Below, piece after piece: positions 32,262-43,779 of a stretch of DNA of 64,000 bases. The notes under the pieces are model-generated. The model saw only the letters and a list, made by a program, of their open reading frames with translations, did no database searches and was not told the DNA's origin. Each line of letters begins with the position of its first letter. Position 1 is the stretch's first letter. The stretch spans positions 9,320,432 through 9,384,431 of the forward strand of contig NC_073307.1 in NCBI RefSeq assembly GCF_027595985.1. Reading direction: 5' to 3'. The stretch comes from Sorex araneus. Lineage: Eukaryota > Chordata > Mammalia > Eulipotyphla > Soricidae. A program made the translations under genes and the position numbers.

Positions 32262-32305
32262 AAAGAGAGAGGGAGAGAGAGAGGGAGAGAGAGAGAGAGA
32301 GACGG
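32262..32305 (+). repeat. GA-rich tract in the CpG island
   Basis: (GA)n interrupted by GGG steps, probably within the 5' UTR or proximal promoter. Confidence 0.9.
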
Positions 32306-32399
32306 AGCGAGGAGCGCGGGAGGAGGGAGAGGGGCGCTCGGCCGGGCGCGGGGCGGGGCGGGGCGCCGCTGGGGGGTGCCCGGGCGGCCGCGGGGAGCC

Positions 32400-32604
32400 G
32401 CGGGAGCGCACGGTTAAAGCGCGCGCCCTGGGCGGACGCACCGACTCTGCAGCCTCCACGCACCCGCCCCCCTCCAAAAAAAATTAATAATAACAATAAT
32501 AAAATAAAACCAAAGCCACCCAGCGAGGAAGGCGGCCACCCGCGCTCCTCGAGCCTCCGGAGCCGAGTCCCGCGCCGCCGCCGCCGCCGCCCCCCGGAGC
32601 CGAG
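32400..32604 (+). other. UGT8: Candidate non-coding exon 1 of UGT8 (5' limit unknown)
   Basis: The sequence ends at 'ggagccgag|gtaacg', a fair splice donor in the middle of the CpG island. If joined to the acceptor at 56771, it would supply G at -3 of the ATG, a favourable initiation context. A competing donor lies at 33314 ('gaccag|gtgggtgag'). The left boundary given is arbitrary, because I see no decisive start site. Confidence 0.35.
32571..32591 (+). repeat. (CCG)n run
   Basis: About seven CCG units lie just before the candidate donor. A separate GGC run of six units lies near 32843. Confidence 0.93.
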
Positions 32605-33600
32605 GTAACGCCGGGGCGCGCGGTTCCCACGGGCGCACGCGGGGGCGGGCTGCGAGCACGAGGAGGGGGCGGCGGGGGGCGTCGTTGCCTCCCCGCCCCG
32701 GGCGAGGGGCCGTCCCGGGAAGTTGAGGGGAAAGCGAGGTAGCGGGGGGCGTCCCGGGGGTCGGTGCCCGCACCCCTGCAGACTCCCATATGGCCGGGCC
32801 GTCCGCGGGCGCGTCCGGGGCTGGACCTTGCCCTTGACCCCGGCGGCGGCGGCGGCGGCGGCCCCGACAGCCACGGCACGGGGCGAGCGCGGGGGCGCGG
32901 GAGGGGCGCTGGAGGCTCCCCAAGTCTCCCCCACTTCGCCCCCTCGGGAGGAGGAACTCGAGTGGGGGTGCATGGGGGTGGGGAGGGTTTGAGGGTTGCT
33001 CCCCCCAGCGCGCCCCCCCCACCCTCCCCCCGTTGCACACACACACACTCGCGCGCGCGCGCGCGCTCGCCCGGCCCTTGCAGCGCCCCCAGGAGGTCCC
33101 AGGCCCGCGCCCCCCTCGGGGCGGGACCGCGGCGGGGTTCCGGGCCTGCACCCCGGGAGGACGCGCCGCCCGGAGGACGGGGCACCCCGTCCCAGGCTGC
33201 AGGGGCGAGCGCGGGCCCCGGGACGCGCCCTCCGGGCTTCTCCGAGTGTCCGCGGCGGTGCGGCGGCGCGAAGGGCGAGTAGAGGTGGCGGGGCGGGCGC
33301 GGGCCCGGGACCAGGTGGGTGAGCGGGACCCTCGGCGGCCGCCCCCTCGCACGGCAAAGTCTGGCTGCCCGGCCCGGGACCCCCAGGTTTGCACGCCCTT
33401 CAGCGTCCAGGGGCCGGGGGATGGAGAGGCGCGGCGGAGACGCGGGGCGGGGGGGATGTGCGAGAACTTTGGGGATTCTGCAGAACTACAGCCTAGCCCG
33501 GGTCCCCTTCGCCAAGAGCGTCCCATCAGGGGAGAGGGCGCCCCGCGAGGGGAAGGGGAAGGGGGTGGTGACCCCAAGTCCCGCACTACAGCTTTTTTTT

Positions 33601-34498
33601 TTTACTTAGGATGCACTCCTAGCACAAAACGGGGGACCACCCCCCCAGAACTCTCACTGTGTCGAATGGTTTTATTTTATTTATTTTATTTTAATTTTTT
33701 ATCCCAAGATGAGTGACACGAAAGTGTGGCAGTGTGGCTCCATGCCAAGCGTGTTTCTATTTCTGATAATTTCGTGTTTTTTTTTTTTAAACAACTCTGC
33801 ACCCGGATTTGGTGTTTTATTTCCATGCATCCCCAGGGGGATCAAGGGGGCCGTCTCTACCATTTGCAGGAAGGCTAGAAAGAGTTTTTAATCAGTATTT
33901 TGATATCAAAAGGACTCACACGTTAGACACCCTGAGGACTTTGAGATTAATTGAAGTCACACACCGCAGCACTGTATGGTAAGGGAATCCGGAGGTTGTG
34001 TAATTGAATTAAGTCGAAGTCAGCCCGCGCTTTTTCTGCCACAGTGAGGTCCAAGAGCAGACTTGGTGTTCACCTATAGAAACTGGCTCCTGGTAGTTTT
34101 GAGTTTTGCTTCTTGGATTGACTCTTTGTTCTGTGTTTCATTCTGGAAAATTCCATAGGGAAATTTTCTGAGTTGCATGCCAGCCACAATGCACTGTTGG
34201 CATCTAGTATCGTAGGACCTGGTAAGGCAGAAGTGTTTTTTTTTTTTTTTAAAAAACTATGATCAAGTATAATGCCATGATCTTTAGTAAAACCTGATAG
34301 TGTTTTAGGGTTGTTGACAGAAGTGAGCAAGAAAACTGTGCTTCTGACTTTTTGGAGATAAGACTCCAAGTAGAGAGTTGAACTCTTTAAATGTAAAATT
34401 TGCATTCCCCTTATGCTTGTTTTGTTCATGCCTGGTGCACATATTTGAAAGAGTAAGTGGAATAAATAAGGATAATGATAAGTTTGGGGGGGGTTCAA

Positions 34499-34534
<36 letters not shown>

Positions 34535-36240
34535 GGGTTTGGTCACTCAGATTTAATTAAACTTACTTAAAACATTTCATGGTTATGCAAAACCATCAGA
34601 TTAATTGCTGTGTAAATATTACAGGCAGAGAAAGAAAGAGTAGCACCTTCAATTCCCAAACTCTTTTTTGGAAATTTTGTGCCTATTTATCAAATAATAC
34701 TTAATTTGATGCTCTCTAAATCACAATGATTTCCAAGGTGCATGAGGAAAGTAAGAAATTTTGGTTGTTTATGCAGCATATCTATGTAATACAGGTATTT
34801 AAACTTCTAATGATGTATATATAATACATATGTACAATATTTAAACATATGTAATATGTGTATATATACTATATATGCATATATAATCTGCTTAACACCA
34901 TCTGAGGTGGTATTTATATGAGCATGTTTTCTGAACCTCATACCATTAATTACGGAGAAAATATGAGCCATTTAAAACAGTTTCTGTGGTTCACATTTTC
35001 CCTTGTTTCCTTGAATGTAAATGAATATTTTTGTTGGACCGTCTTATCACGAATTCATCAAGAATTGAGTAGGCTGTCCCTTGAGATGTATAGAGCTGTT
35101 TTTGTTTATAGTAAATGATCTCAGCCTACCCAGTTGAAATATTAGAATGGAGACAGACGTACCATTTTTCTTCTTATGTTTTTTCTGGGTCATCTGTGAT
35201 CAGCTCTCAGTTTCTCCTGCTGTCAAGCTGTGCATGGACCTTACTGCTGTACTATATGTTGCCCTTTCTTTCTCTCTGTGAGACAATGTGCACTGTTACC
35301 TGAGTATAAAGTCTGTGCAGGGTGACAGATGCCTGCTAGTCTCATATTTTCTATGTGGGTGGACGGTGAGTGGACTGGGTGAGGTTTCTAGAAGGGGACA
35401 CCGATATAAATATCGAATATAAAGATATATTTTAAATAAAAGATTTTATATGATCTCTCTCAAAGAGATTGCATTTTATTTGCAGACGGATTTTAATTGC
35501 AGACAGCTCATGGAAAATCGTTGCTGTTCTGAGATATCACTGCGGCAGCTCGTAGAAAAAAGTTGACTTCTCTAATTGTTTGCCTCGGTTGTTTTTGTTG
35601 GGACTAGGATGCTGTGATATTTCACAGCTCACCTTCCGTCAGATTTGGGTAATGTTGGTAATCTTTCCTTACTCTGCAACTCAGGAGTAAGTGTGATTTG
35701 GTAATCCCGGTGACTGTATCTGTAGCCAGTTCAATTGCTGCTCTATTTCCTCTGTCCCACCAGCCTTTTCCAGGGACTTTATTCAAATCTGATTTGTTTG
35801 GACACAGTCATTTAAATCAGTCTTGAAAACAATAGTTATCAGACCTTCCTAATTAAATATGCTTTCATTCAGCATGTATGTATTTAAGTGGTGCTATCTT
35901 ATCATCTTTTGGATATCATGCTCTGAGCCTTGGATTTTCAGGCATGTGAGACCTGGAGGGTTCCAGATTTAAGAGGGGAGGACAATCGATGTAGTTTCAT
36001 TAAACACCAAGTAGTTCCACAGTGCTGTAAGCACTAAGATAGAGACATACACAGAATGCTCAGGTCAGCATTTGCAAGTGGCAATTCTCTATGGAGATGG
36101 GAGATCCCGGAAGCTTCACAGAGAAGGACATGTGAAAATTGAGTCAGTTTTCCAAAAGTTTTGAGCCAGTCAGTTGTCCCACCATTGACTATTAGATGCG
36201 TCTCAAAAAATAAATAAATAAAATAAACCAAAAAAAATCT
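33601..36240. other. Repeat-poor first-intron DNA
   Basis: Apart from poly(T) runs and a GT tract, this 2.6 kb has no SINE or L1. It is mostly AT-rich and non-coding. Conserved intronic regulatory elements would be plausible, but none is identified. Confidence 0.45.
34502..34532. repeat. (GT)n microsatellite
   Basis: About 15 GT units. Confidence 0.95.
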
Positions 36241-36244
36241 AAGA

Positions 36245-36730
36245 AATGAGCTTCCATAGGACCCAGGAGTTCTGCTTCTTGGTGTCTACCCCGAGGGCCC
36301 CCAAATTCAGCAAAGACATTTGCATTCCTATGTTCATTGCAGCACTGGTCACAATAGGGAAAAAAAATCTAAGTGTCCAAGAACAGACGACTGGAGAAAG
36401 AAGCTATGGTACATACACGCGATGGAATTCTCCTTGGCCCTAAGGAAAGATGAAGGCGTGTGATTTGTTGTGACATGGATGGGTCGGGAGAGTATCAAGG
36501 CTGAGTGACGTTAGCCAGAAAGATAGGGACAGATACAGAATGGTCCTCCCCAGATGTGATAGAAAGAGACACAGCAAGGGAATAACAAATGCCCAAAGGC
36601 AACAGAACCTGAGAACTGGTCTAGAGAACTGAGCCTTTTATAGGTGGAGGATGGGGGGTGCGGGGGGCGGGGGAAAATGGAACAGCGGTGGTGGTGGGTC
36701 TGGTGCTGGAATGTTGTAGCCACAAAACCT
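36245..36730 (+). mobile_element. L1 3' end (ORF2 tail and 3' UTR), sense
   Basis: Typical ORF2 tail text: 'tgttcattgcagcactggtc', 'taagtgtccaagaacagacg', 'aagctatggtacatacacgc' and 'atggaattctccttggccct'. The frame is broken. The 3' UTR runs into CA/TA repeats. Confidence 0.92.
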
Positions 36731-36754
36731 TAGCAAGAACAGTATTGTAAATCA

Positions 36755-36848
36755 TCACACACACACACACACATGCGCACTCTGTCTCATGTCATATATA
36801 TATATATATATATATATACATATGTGTTTGTATGTGTGTGTGTGTGTG
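36755..36848. repeat. CA, TA and GT simple repeats
   Basis: CA at about 36755-36775, TA at 36795-36818 and GT at 36833-36848, likely grown from the L1 tail. Confidence 0.92.
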
Positions 36849-37020
36849 TAGCACTGTATCACTGTCGTCCTGTTGTTCATCAGTTTGCTTCAGTAGGCAC
36901 CAGTAATGTCTCCGTTGTGAGACTTGTTACTGTTTTTGGCATATTGAATATGCCACAGGTAGCTTGCCGGACTCTCTGAGAGGGATGGAGGAATTGAACC
37001 CGGGTCGGCCACATGCAAGG

Positions 37021-37022
<2 letters not shown>
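36849..37022 (-). repeat. Type B SINE, antisense, truncated at the head
   Basis: Inverted tail 'gtagcactgtatcactgtcg' to 'gggtcggccacatgcaaggc'. About 55 bases of body are missing after 'aggtagcttgccgg', and the head is cut where a TA repeat begins. Confidence 0.9.

Positions 37023-37063
<41 letters not shown>
37023..37063. repeat. (TA)n microsatellite
   Basis: About 20 TA units replace the SINE head. Confidence 0.97.
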
Positions 37064-37067
<4 letters not shown>

Positions 37068-37720
37068 CTATGTAATAGATGTATAAGGGATATGTGTAGA
37101 TAGGGATAAGATCCTCAGGAATATGGATTCGTTTCTGTTGGGGGTTGTTTTCGGGGAAGGTGTGAAAGGATGGGAAGACCGTCTAGATGAGAACGTCAAG
37201 CAGGAATAGCCTTTGGGAAGATGTGGGGGTCCTTGATGTGATGTGGGGGTGAGGTCCTCTCACTGAAGTGGCAGCCATGACGTGGAGACTTGGCCACGCA
37301 GAAGCGAAGGGGTTGGATTTCCCAGGGTTTGGAGGGTGATGCAGAGCGGTGTAGGCTGGGGGAGGCGTGTTTGAGGAGCAAACTGACACAGCCAAGTTGT
37401 GGCCGTGTAGACTATGAAGGGCTAAGGGAAGTGGGAGTGAATGGCCGCGGAAGCACTTCACAGAAGCTCTGCGTCAAGGGGTTGGCACGCAACGCGCGGA
37501 GTGGTAAATGGGTGATGGGTGGCTGCCTAGGTGCATGCCCGCGTGGATGATGTGATTGAGCATTCCTCACCCCGGAAGGGTTTCGAAACAAAGGAAGTTG
37601 CACGGTCAGCCGGGGGAGGTCCAAAGAATGAGGGAGGGAAAACTAGGAGCTGGGGAAGATTCCAAAATCTGAGTTGGATAGAAATATGGAACAGAAATGG
37701 GGGCGGGGGGAGGGGGAGAG
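37064..37720. other. Unique intronic DNA, no gene seen
   Basis: Moderate GC, no repeats and no supported exon. Confidence 0.45.
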
Positions 37721-38291
37721 ACAGACAGACAGACACACATACACACACAGAGACAGAGACACAGAGACAGAAACCAAAAACAGAGAGACAGAGACAGAGA
37801 GAGAGACAGACAGACAGACACACACACAGACAGAGACAGAGACACAGAGACAGAAACCAAAAACAGAGAGACAGAGAGAAAGAGAGAGACAGACACACAC
37901 ACACACACAGACAGAGACACAGAGACAGAAACCAAAAACAGAGAGACAGAGACAGAGAGAGAGAGAGACAGACAGACACACACACACACAGAGACAGAGA
38001 CAGAGACACAAAGACAGAAACCAAAAACAGAGACAGAGATACAGAGAGAGACAGACAGACACACACACACACACAGACAGAGACACAGAGACAGAAACCA
38101 AAAACGGAGACAGAGATACAGAGAGAGACAGACAGACAGACAGAGACAGAGACACAGAGAAACCAGAAATAGACAGACAGACAGACACACACACACACAC
38201 ACACACACACAGAGACAGAAACAGACAGAGATACAGAGAGAGACAGACAGACAGAGACAGAGACACAGAGAAACCAGAAATAGACAGACAG

Positions 38292-38350
<59 letters not shown>
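37721..38350 (+). repeat. Compound AGAC/AC/AG array with higher-order repeat
   Basis: About 630 bases of AGAC, AC and AG units. The word 'aaacca' recurs at about 37771, 37854, 37929, 38018, 38095, 38160 and 38271, so the array is a minisatellite of about 65-110 bp units built from short repeats. It ends in a pure (GA)n of about 50 bases. Six long ORFs on both strands come only from the absence of stops. Confidence 0.96.
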
Positions 38351-38354
<4 letters not shown>

Positions 38355-38875
38355 ACAGCGTGAGACAGGCTTAGGGGGAGACCAACTTTCCTTCTAGTAG
38401 CTGAACCAGGAAAGAATGTGGAGAAGCACTTGGGAACGGTTCCATCCTACCTTAGGGCCCCTTTCACAGTTCTGGTTCTTCCCTGAGTGCCTCTGAGAGT
38501 GGATCAGAACCGACTTCCCTTGGCTCATCTGCAAAACGAGGGTCAGAACCCGCTGCTCCGAGGGCGGCTGTCAAGGCCAGCCGAGATCTAGCCGGCGAGC
38601 TCAGTGCCTGGAAGGGTTGCCGGGCTGTTCGTGCAATGCAGGCTGCATATGGAAAGCAGAACCTGAGCTTGGGAGGTCGAGAGATCCGTGCTTTCGGGAA
38701 TACGTGCTCCAGATTCAAGGCCTGTGCATGGCGTTCTGATTGCTACTCACCACTGGACGTTGGTGGATGTGGAACACTGAGAATTCTCTGTGGTTTGAGG
38801 GCACGCCGTAAGTGTTTGTGGAGTCACGCGAAATGAGAGGTTGAGCATTTCATTTTATTTGGGGCGAAAGGAGCG
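38351..38875. other. Unique intronic DNA, no gene seen
   Basis: Moderately GC-rich with no recognisable repeat or exon. Confidence 0.45.
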
Positions 38876-39224
38876 GGGGTGTGGTTTGGGGCACACCCTG
38901 CAGCTGCCCACAGCTCTGTGCTCAGGCTGTAGCTGGCTGTAGGATGCGGAGGGTGGAACCTGGGCTTCCTGCGTGCAAAGTGTGTACTCCGGGCGATGAA
39001 GGAAGCTGAAGGAAGCGCTCTCTCTTTGATCCTGATGGTCAGTATTTTTTTCCTGTTAATTTTTTGGGGTCTGTGCCACATTCAGTTGGTGCCCAGAGGC
39101 TCTTCCTGGCTTGCTCGGGAATGAATCTGGGATGTGCTTGGGGTACCATACGTGAAACGAGGGATTTGAACTGAGGTCAGCTGGATGGAAGGCAGGAACT
39201 ATTATTAGCTACTTCTGCCTCCTC
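38876..39224 (-). repeat. Two old antisense type A SINE relics
   Basis: About 38876-38995 ('tttggggcacaccctgcagc') and 39061-39224 ('gggtaccatacgtgaaacga') follow the antisense type A order with heavy divergence. Confidence 0.6.
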
Positions 39225-39363
39225 CTTTTTCTTCTTTCCTTAACTTGGGTCCACCATGTTCAGTATTTTATGTGATTATTTATTTTTTAATGTTCAGTAT
39301 TTTGAAGGTGAACTTTATGATACATGGTAATATGCTTCCATACATAGTTTTTATGGTAGTTCC

Positions 39364-39534
39364 TTTTTTTTTTTTTTTCTTTTTGGGTCACACCCAGAGT
39401 TGCTCGAGGGTTATTCCTGCACTCAGAAATTACTCCTGGCTGTGCTCGGGGGACCATAGGGGAGGCCGGGGGTCAAACCCAGGTTGTCCGCGTGCAAGGC
39501 CAATGTCCTGCCCACTGTACCATCTTTCCAGTCG
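39364..39534 (-). repeat. Type A SINE, antisense
   Basis: T run, 'gggtcacacccagagttgct', 'aaacccaggttgtccgcgtg', ending 'catctttccagtc'. Confidence 0.92.
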
Positions 39535-40243
39535 TGTTCTGTTCTTGATTTTTGGTTCTGTCCCCAGTGCTGGGGATGACTGTCAGGATCTCACAATACA
39601 GGGCTAGTGCTCTGTTACTAAACAGCATCTCTGGTCATATATTATACGGGTATTGGATCTTCCGATCTTTCCCTCACATTCTCCAGAGCCTCACTGCTGT
39701 CCCCAGGTGTTTGGGAGTGAGTTTGATGTCCGGTGCCCATTCTGGCTGAGCACTGGCCGGAGCTTGTCAAGCACGGGGACACGTGGTTTTCAGGAAGTTT
39801 CCCCGTTAGGCTACCTGAGGGTCCCACCTGTACACTGGCCAGCTCAGTGTTAGACAGTGCCCTCAGCGTCCGCTCTCTGAGGTGACAAATGATGGATACC
39901 AAATCGAAACTGACTTAGGTCCGAGTCCTGTACTTAGGTCAGGCCCCAGATAAAAACGTTGCCTTTGGATTTATGTGTGGCAGGGTCTTGGGGCCAGTCG
40001 GCCGGCTCGCACCGGACCGGAAGTGTGCAGGGTCTGAAAACTTCTGGATTGATGGAGAGAGAATGCCGTGGAATGATTCCAGAGTTGCCCTGTCTTCTGC
40101 TTATAGCGTGGGCTGTTAATAGCTGAAATAATCAGTAGATCGCTTTTATTTTTGCTGTTAATATCGGTCTGCATTGGCTTGATTTAGATGACAGAAACGT
40201 GTCTGAAATTCCTCCGTTTAGCTGAATCAACTTACATTACAAT
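39535..40243. other. Unique intronic DNA, no gene seen
   Basis: Ordinary complexity. Overlapping short ORFs on both strands have no domain or splice support. Confidence 0.45.
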
Positions 40244-40259
40244 CAATTTGGTAAATGTT

Positions 40260-40428
40260 TTTTGCTTTTTGGGTCACACCCGGCCACGCACAAGAGTTAC
40301 TCCTGGCTCTGCACTCAGGAATTACTCCTGGCGGTGCTCAGGGGGACCATATGGGATGCTGGGATTTGAACCGGGGTCGGCTGCTTGCAAGGCAAACGCC
40401 CTACCCGCTGTGCTATCACTCCAGCCCC
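40260..40428 (-). repeat. Type A SINE, antisense, with target-site duplication
   Basis: Near-consensus antisense type A. 'atttggtaaatgttt' and 'atttgataaatgttt' flank it. Confidence 0.95.
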
Positions 40429-42122
40429 TGATTTGATAAATGTTTGATTTTACAGTCATGATTAGCACAAAATCTGTGTGAAATTATTTTGCGTGTTTCA
40501 ATTCTAGTTTGAAGAGATTTAATACTTACGAATGGTTTTAAGAAAATATGTCTTCATTATTACATAGTCTAATTTGCTTTAATAAGTAATAACTATGGCA
40601 GATTTTCCTCTAAGTGAGACATTTATATTTATATAGTGTGCTCCCAGGAATATACAAATGAATATTAAAAACAAAAGTAGAGTCAAATGCATCAATAAGC
40701 TGTATTGTAATGCGTTCCTGAAATTTTATGGGAATTCAGTTTTTGTTAATTGAATAGTTTTGTTAATTAAATTAAATGTATAGTTTAAATTTTTCCAAGT
40801 ACATGGAGAAATTATGGTAACAGTTACTTGTGAATACAGATAGTGGGTGTAAAGATGTTTGATATGTTTCTTTTGATATGTTTTTTGCATAGTCAAAATA
40901 TTTGACAGTAAAACAATGATTTTGTAAAATCACTGCAGTAAAAAAAAAATCACAGGATAGTGACTTTTGAGCCTCTTGGCTTTGAAGGGTGCTAAGATGA
41001 TTGCTATTGAAAGCCACAGAAAATAAATCTATAGAAAGAATTCTAGTCTGAACCATCACGTTCACAGAATTAAAATCTCTGGATAGCCTTAAGCAAATAC
41101 AGGTAACAGCCACAATAAAAAGTTGGCCCCACCTCTGGGCCTCACTAGGAACCTTGTCACGCCTTCCAGAAGTTTCTGAAGTGTTGAAATTCAAGCTCAG
41201 GGCTTCATCCGGTTCTACAGGGCACCTTCATCTTCATCTCCCCTGGTTCAGAAGCCGAAGCATGGACCAGAAACATTTTTGGTGTATTAAGAGGGTTAGT
41301 GATGGATTCCGTGTCTGTCCTCTGCCTTCCTGCCGTGAAACTTTCCAGGGGCCGGCGGTTCCTTGGGCCCTTGGCCTGGGCTCTGCAGCTCTTTGCATAG
41401 CTTTTGCATTTGTGCAGCTGCGCTCACCTGCAGATCCTGGAGCCGGCTGGGGAGAGGAAAACTAGCCCGACAGGTTTGCCTTTCCATTTCCAAGGGGGTG
41501 GGGACAGGCCGCGTCATTGGTGGAGCCGGTGAAGGGTGGAAACTATTTTAAGGAATATTGATGCAGCTCCCTGACCGTTTTTTTTTTTTTCCCCCTCTGG
41601 GCTGCGTGCACCATCCTTTTGGGACGCTTGTTTGAGACTCTGTTTTCATGATGCTCAGGTACAGGGAAGGAGAAGTAAGAAACCGGAATAAAGACAAGGG
41701 GGAGATGGGAAAAGGAAAAACAATAGAGGAGGAGAGAGATAAAAAAAAAAACCCACGCAAGGGCCAGGACAGTTGTTGGCGCTTTGTGTGAGCTGCGTGT
41801 ATCCTCGGAGAGGTCACGGTATTGATCTGAGAACGCGGTTCAGTGAAAAACGACACCGCCATGGGCATGGGCTGGGGTCAGGGCTGAAGTTAATTAAGGT
41901 GATTAGGAGGATTGATGGCAGCATGTTAGCGTGTCGCCCATCCAGCCTTATCTGGGACGCACTCGGCTGCCCATCAGCGGTCATAAAAGATAGAGCCTCA
42001 TTCATTCTGTCATAGTCTTCTTTACCTAGTCGCTGCCACTCTCGTTTTAGAGACTGTGACTTGGGGAGCATTCTGAAGGTCCCCGGGACTGTCTTTAGGG
42101 GGATCTGATGTTAGAAGTGGCT
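40429..42122. other. Repeat-poor intronic DNA, possible regulatory block
   Basis: About 1.7 kb has no SINE or L1. The part at about 41780-42090 is non-repetitive and of mixed composition. It includes 'ctgaagttaattaaggtgat', which looks like transcription-factor sites. There is no direct evidence of function. Confidence 0.4.
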
Positions 42123-42139
42123 TGTCCAGAGCCTTTTAT

Positions 42140-42335
42140 TTATTTATTTATTTATTTATTATTTTGCTTTTGGGGTCACACCCAGCAATGCACAGGTAAT
42201 TCCTGGCTCTGCGCTCAGGAATTACCCCTGGCGGTGCTCAGGGGACCATATGGGATGCTGGGAATCGAACCCGAACCCGGGTCGGCCGCATGCAAGGCAA
42301 ATGCCCTACCCGCTGTGCTATCCCTCCAGCCCCAT
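42140..42335 (-). repeat. Type A SINE, antisense, with target-site duplication
   Basis: (TTTA)n tail, then a full body. The 17-bp duplication 'ttgtccagagcctttta' is at 42123-42139 and 42336-42352. It carries a small duplication, 'gaacccgaacccgggtcg'. Confidence 0.97.
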
Positions 42336-42502
42336 TGTCCAGAGCCTTTTAAATAGCCTCAGCTCCTTCCCCACCATCACTCCAGCCGGCTGAGAATCCC
42401 TCCTCCTGAACGCCCTGGGTTGGGACTTCACTCGTCTCTCTGCTTGAGCCTGTTCCTCACCCAGCATCCTTCTCCCCCCCCCCCCCATCACCCCCCTCTC
42501 CC

Positions 42503-42700
42503 CGGCGCTGGAGGGGCAGTACAACAGGTAGGGCATTTGCTTTGCATGCGGCCCACCCCGCATCAATCCCCAGCACCACCCATGGTCTCCGCCCACCCAC
42601 CCACCTCAGCACTGCCAGGAGTAAATTTTTGAGTGCAGAGCCAGGAGTCACCCCAGAGCATCGCCTCTGCCGGTGTGGCTCAAAACACGAAACAAAACCT
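42503..42700 (+). repeat. Type A SINE, sense
   Basis: 'gcgctggaggggcagtacaa' to 'gtgtggctcaaaacacgaaa', with (CCCA)n expansion in the body. Confidence 0.85.
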
Positions 42701-43376
42701 CGACACAGTTTTTTCCTTTCATCCCAGAACTTCTCCTACACCCCTCCCCGCCGCAGTGACCTCACATTGAGTACTTTTAGGGGAGTCCCAGGGCTCAGAT
42801 TTCTTACCCACTCTCTCCACACCACTCTCTTCCTGTCCCACCCCCCCCCCCCCCTCAGCTGAAGCTGATGACCCCGCGCCGCCTCCCAGTGGGCTTCAGC
42901 CTTCTCTGGTGACCCTGTGACTGCCTGCACTGCTTCACTTCTCACTGCCTGGGCTTCTCTTGCCCCCCATGCCCTTGACCTTCGTTACCCTCCTCTCCTC
43001 CCCTCTGGCCCTACCTGTCCACGCACGCCTCCCCGCAGAGCCATTGGACAGCGCCCTTCACCGCCACACTGGAAAGGCATAGAGCCATCTGGAAAGCCTG
43101 GCCCTCTGGCTTCTGGGCTGTCGGGCCGGGTTTGATCACGCTTTCGGGGTTTCATGGACCCCTCAGCGTTTGTTTCAGGTTATCTTGCCCTGCCCTGAAC
43201 CAGACAGAACCAAGGGCTGCCCTGGTGCTCAGCGCACTCTGCTTCCCGCCTCCCGGCCAGAGTTGATTGGGTGCTCAGGGTCCTCAGGCTGTCGCCTCCC
43301 AGCCTCCTGCTTTTTCTTGGAATTTCCTGTCCACCCATTAATTCTCTAAGCAGTGTTGAGCTCTCTCGAGTGTGGA
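42701..43376. other. Unique C-rich intronic DNA, no gene seen
   Basis: Pyrimidine-rich, with a C run near 42840. No exon is supported. Confidence 0.45.
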
Positions 43377-43380
43377 CTTT

Positions 43381-43551
43381 TTTTTGCTTTATGGGTCACA
43401 CCTGGCGATGCACAGGGGCTACTCCTGGCTCATGCACTCAGGAATTACCCCTGGCGGTGCTCAGGGGACCATATGGGATGCTGGGAATCGAACTCGGGTC
43501 GGCCGCGTGCAAGGCAAACGCCCTCCCCGCCGTGCTATCGCTCCAGCCCCA
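43381..43551 (-). repeat. Type A SINE, antisense, young-looking
   Basis: Near consensus from 'ttgctttatgggtcacacct' to 'tgctatcgctccagcccc'. 'gtgtggactttt' is on the left and 'gggtggactttc' on the right. Confidence 0.95.
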
Positions 43552-43779
43552 AGGGTGGACTTTCTTGCTGAGTGTTTTCAGCTTCCCTGCACACTGAGTG
43601 GAGATAAGGCAGCCCATTATCATCAAAATGACACTTCGGTGCCCCATAAGGCAGTGAGTGCCTGAAAGTTTTTTTGATTTTGATGCTTTGTCCCTCAAAC
43701 CCCGTCTTTCAAACATGAAAGAAACAAAAATTCTTTGTTTCTAAAAGAATTTTTTGGATGAGGCAGGAAAAGTGCGTCG

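Larger units (their letters stand above)
31310..33600 (+). promoter_or_regulatory. UGT8: CpG island, probable UGT8 promoter
   Basis: More than 2 kb is very GC-rich with dense CpG, in an otherwise AT-rich window. It lies about 24 kb upstream of the first coding exon of UGT8 and in the orientation expected for its promoter and non-coding exon 1. It contains GC-box-like 'ggggcggggcggggcg', (CCG)n and (GGC)n runs and a GA-rich tract. The long overlapping ORFs on both strands (up to about 550 codons) are stop-poor GC-rich artefacts with no recognisable domain. No canonical TATA box is obvious. The assignment to UGT8 rests on position and orientation. Confidence 0.8.

Noticed and set aside
31708-33586. 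Very long ORFs (up to about 550 codons) on both strands
   Set aside because: They lie in the CpG island, overlap in several frames and both strands, are Pro/Arg/Gly/Ala-rich with no domain, and are explained by the rarity of stop codons in GC-rich DNA.
37721-38350. CRISPR-like array
   Set aside because: The repeats are simple-sequence units with no unique spacers, in a mammalian intron.
37527-38374. Six 200-codon ORFs on both strands
   Set aside because: They translate a simple AGAC/AC repeat and its complement, giving Cys/Val/Ser or Asp/Arg/Thr monotony.
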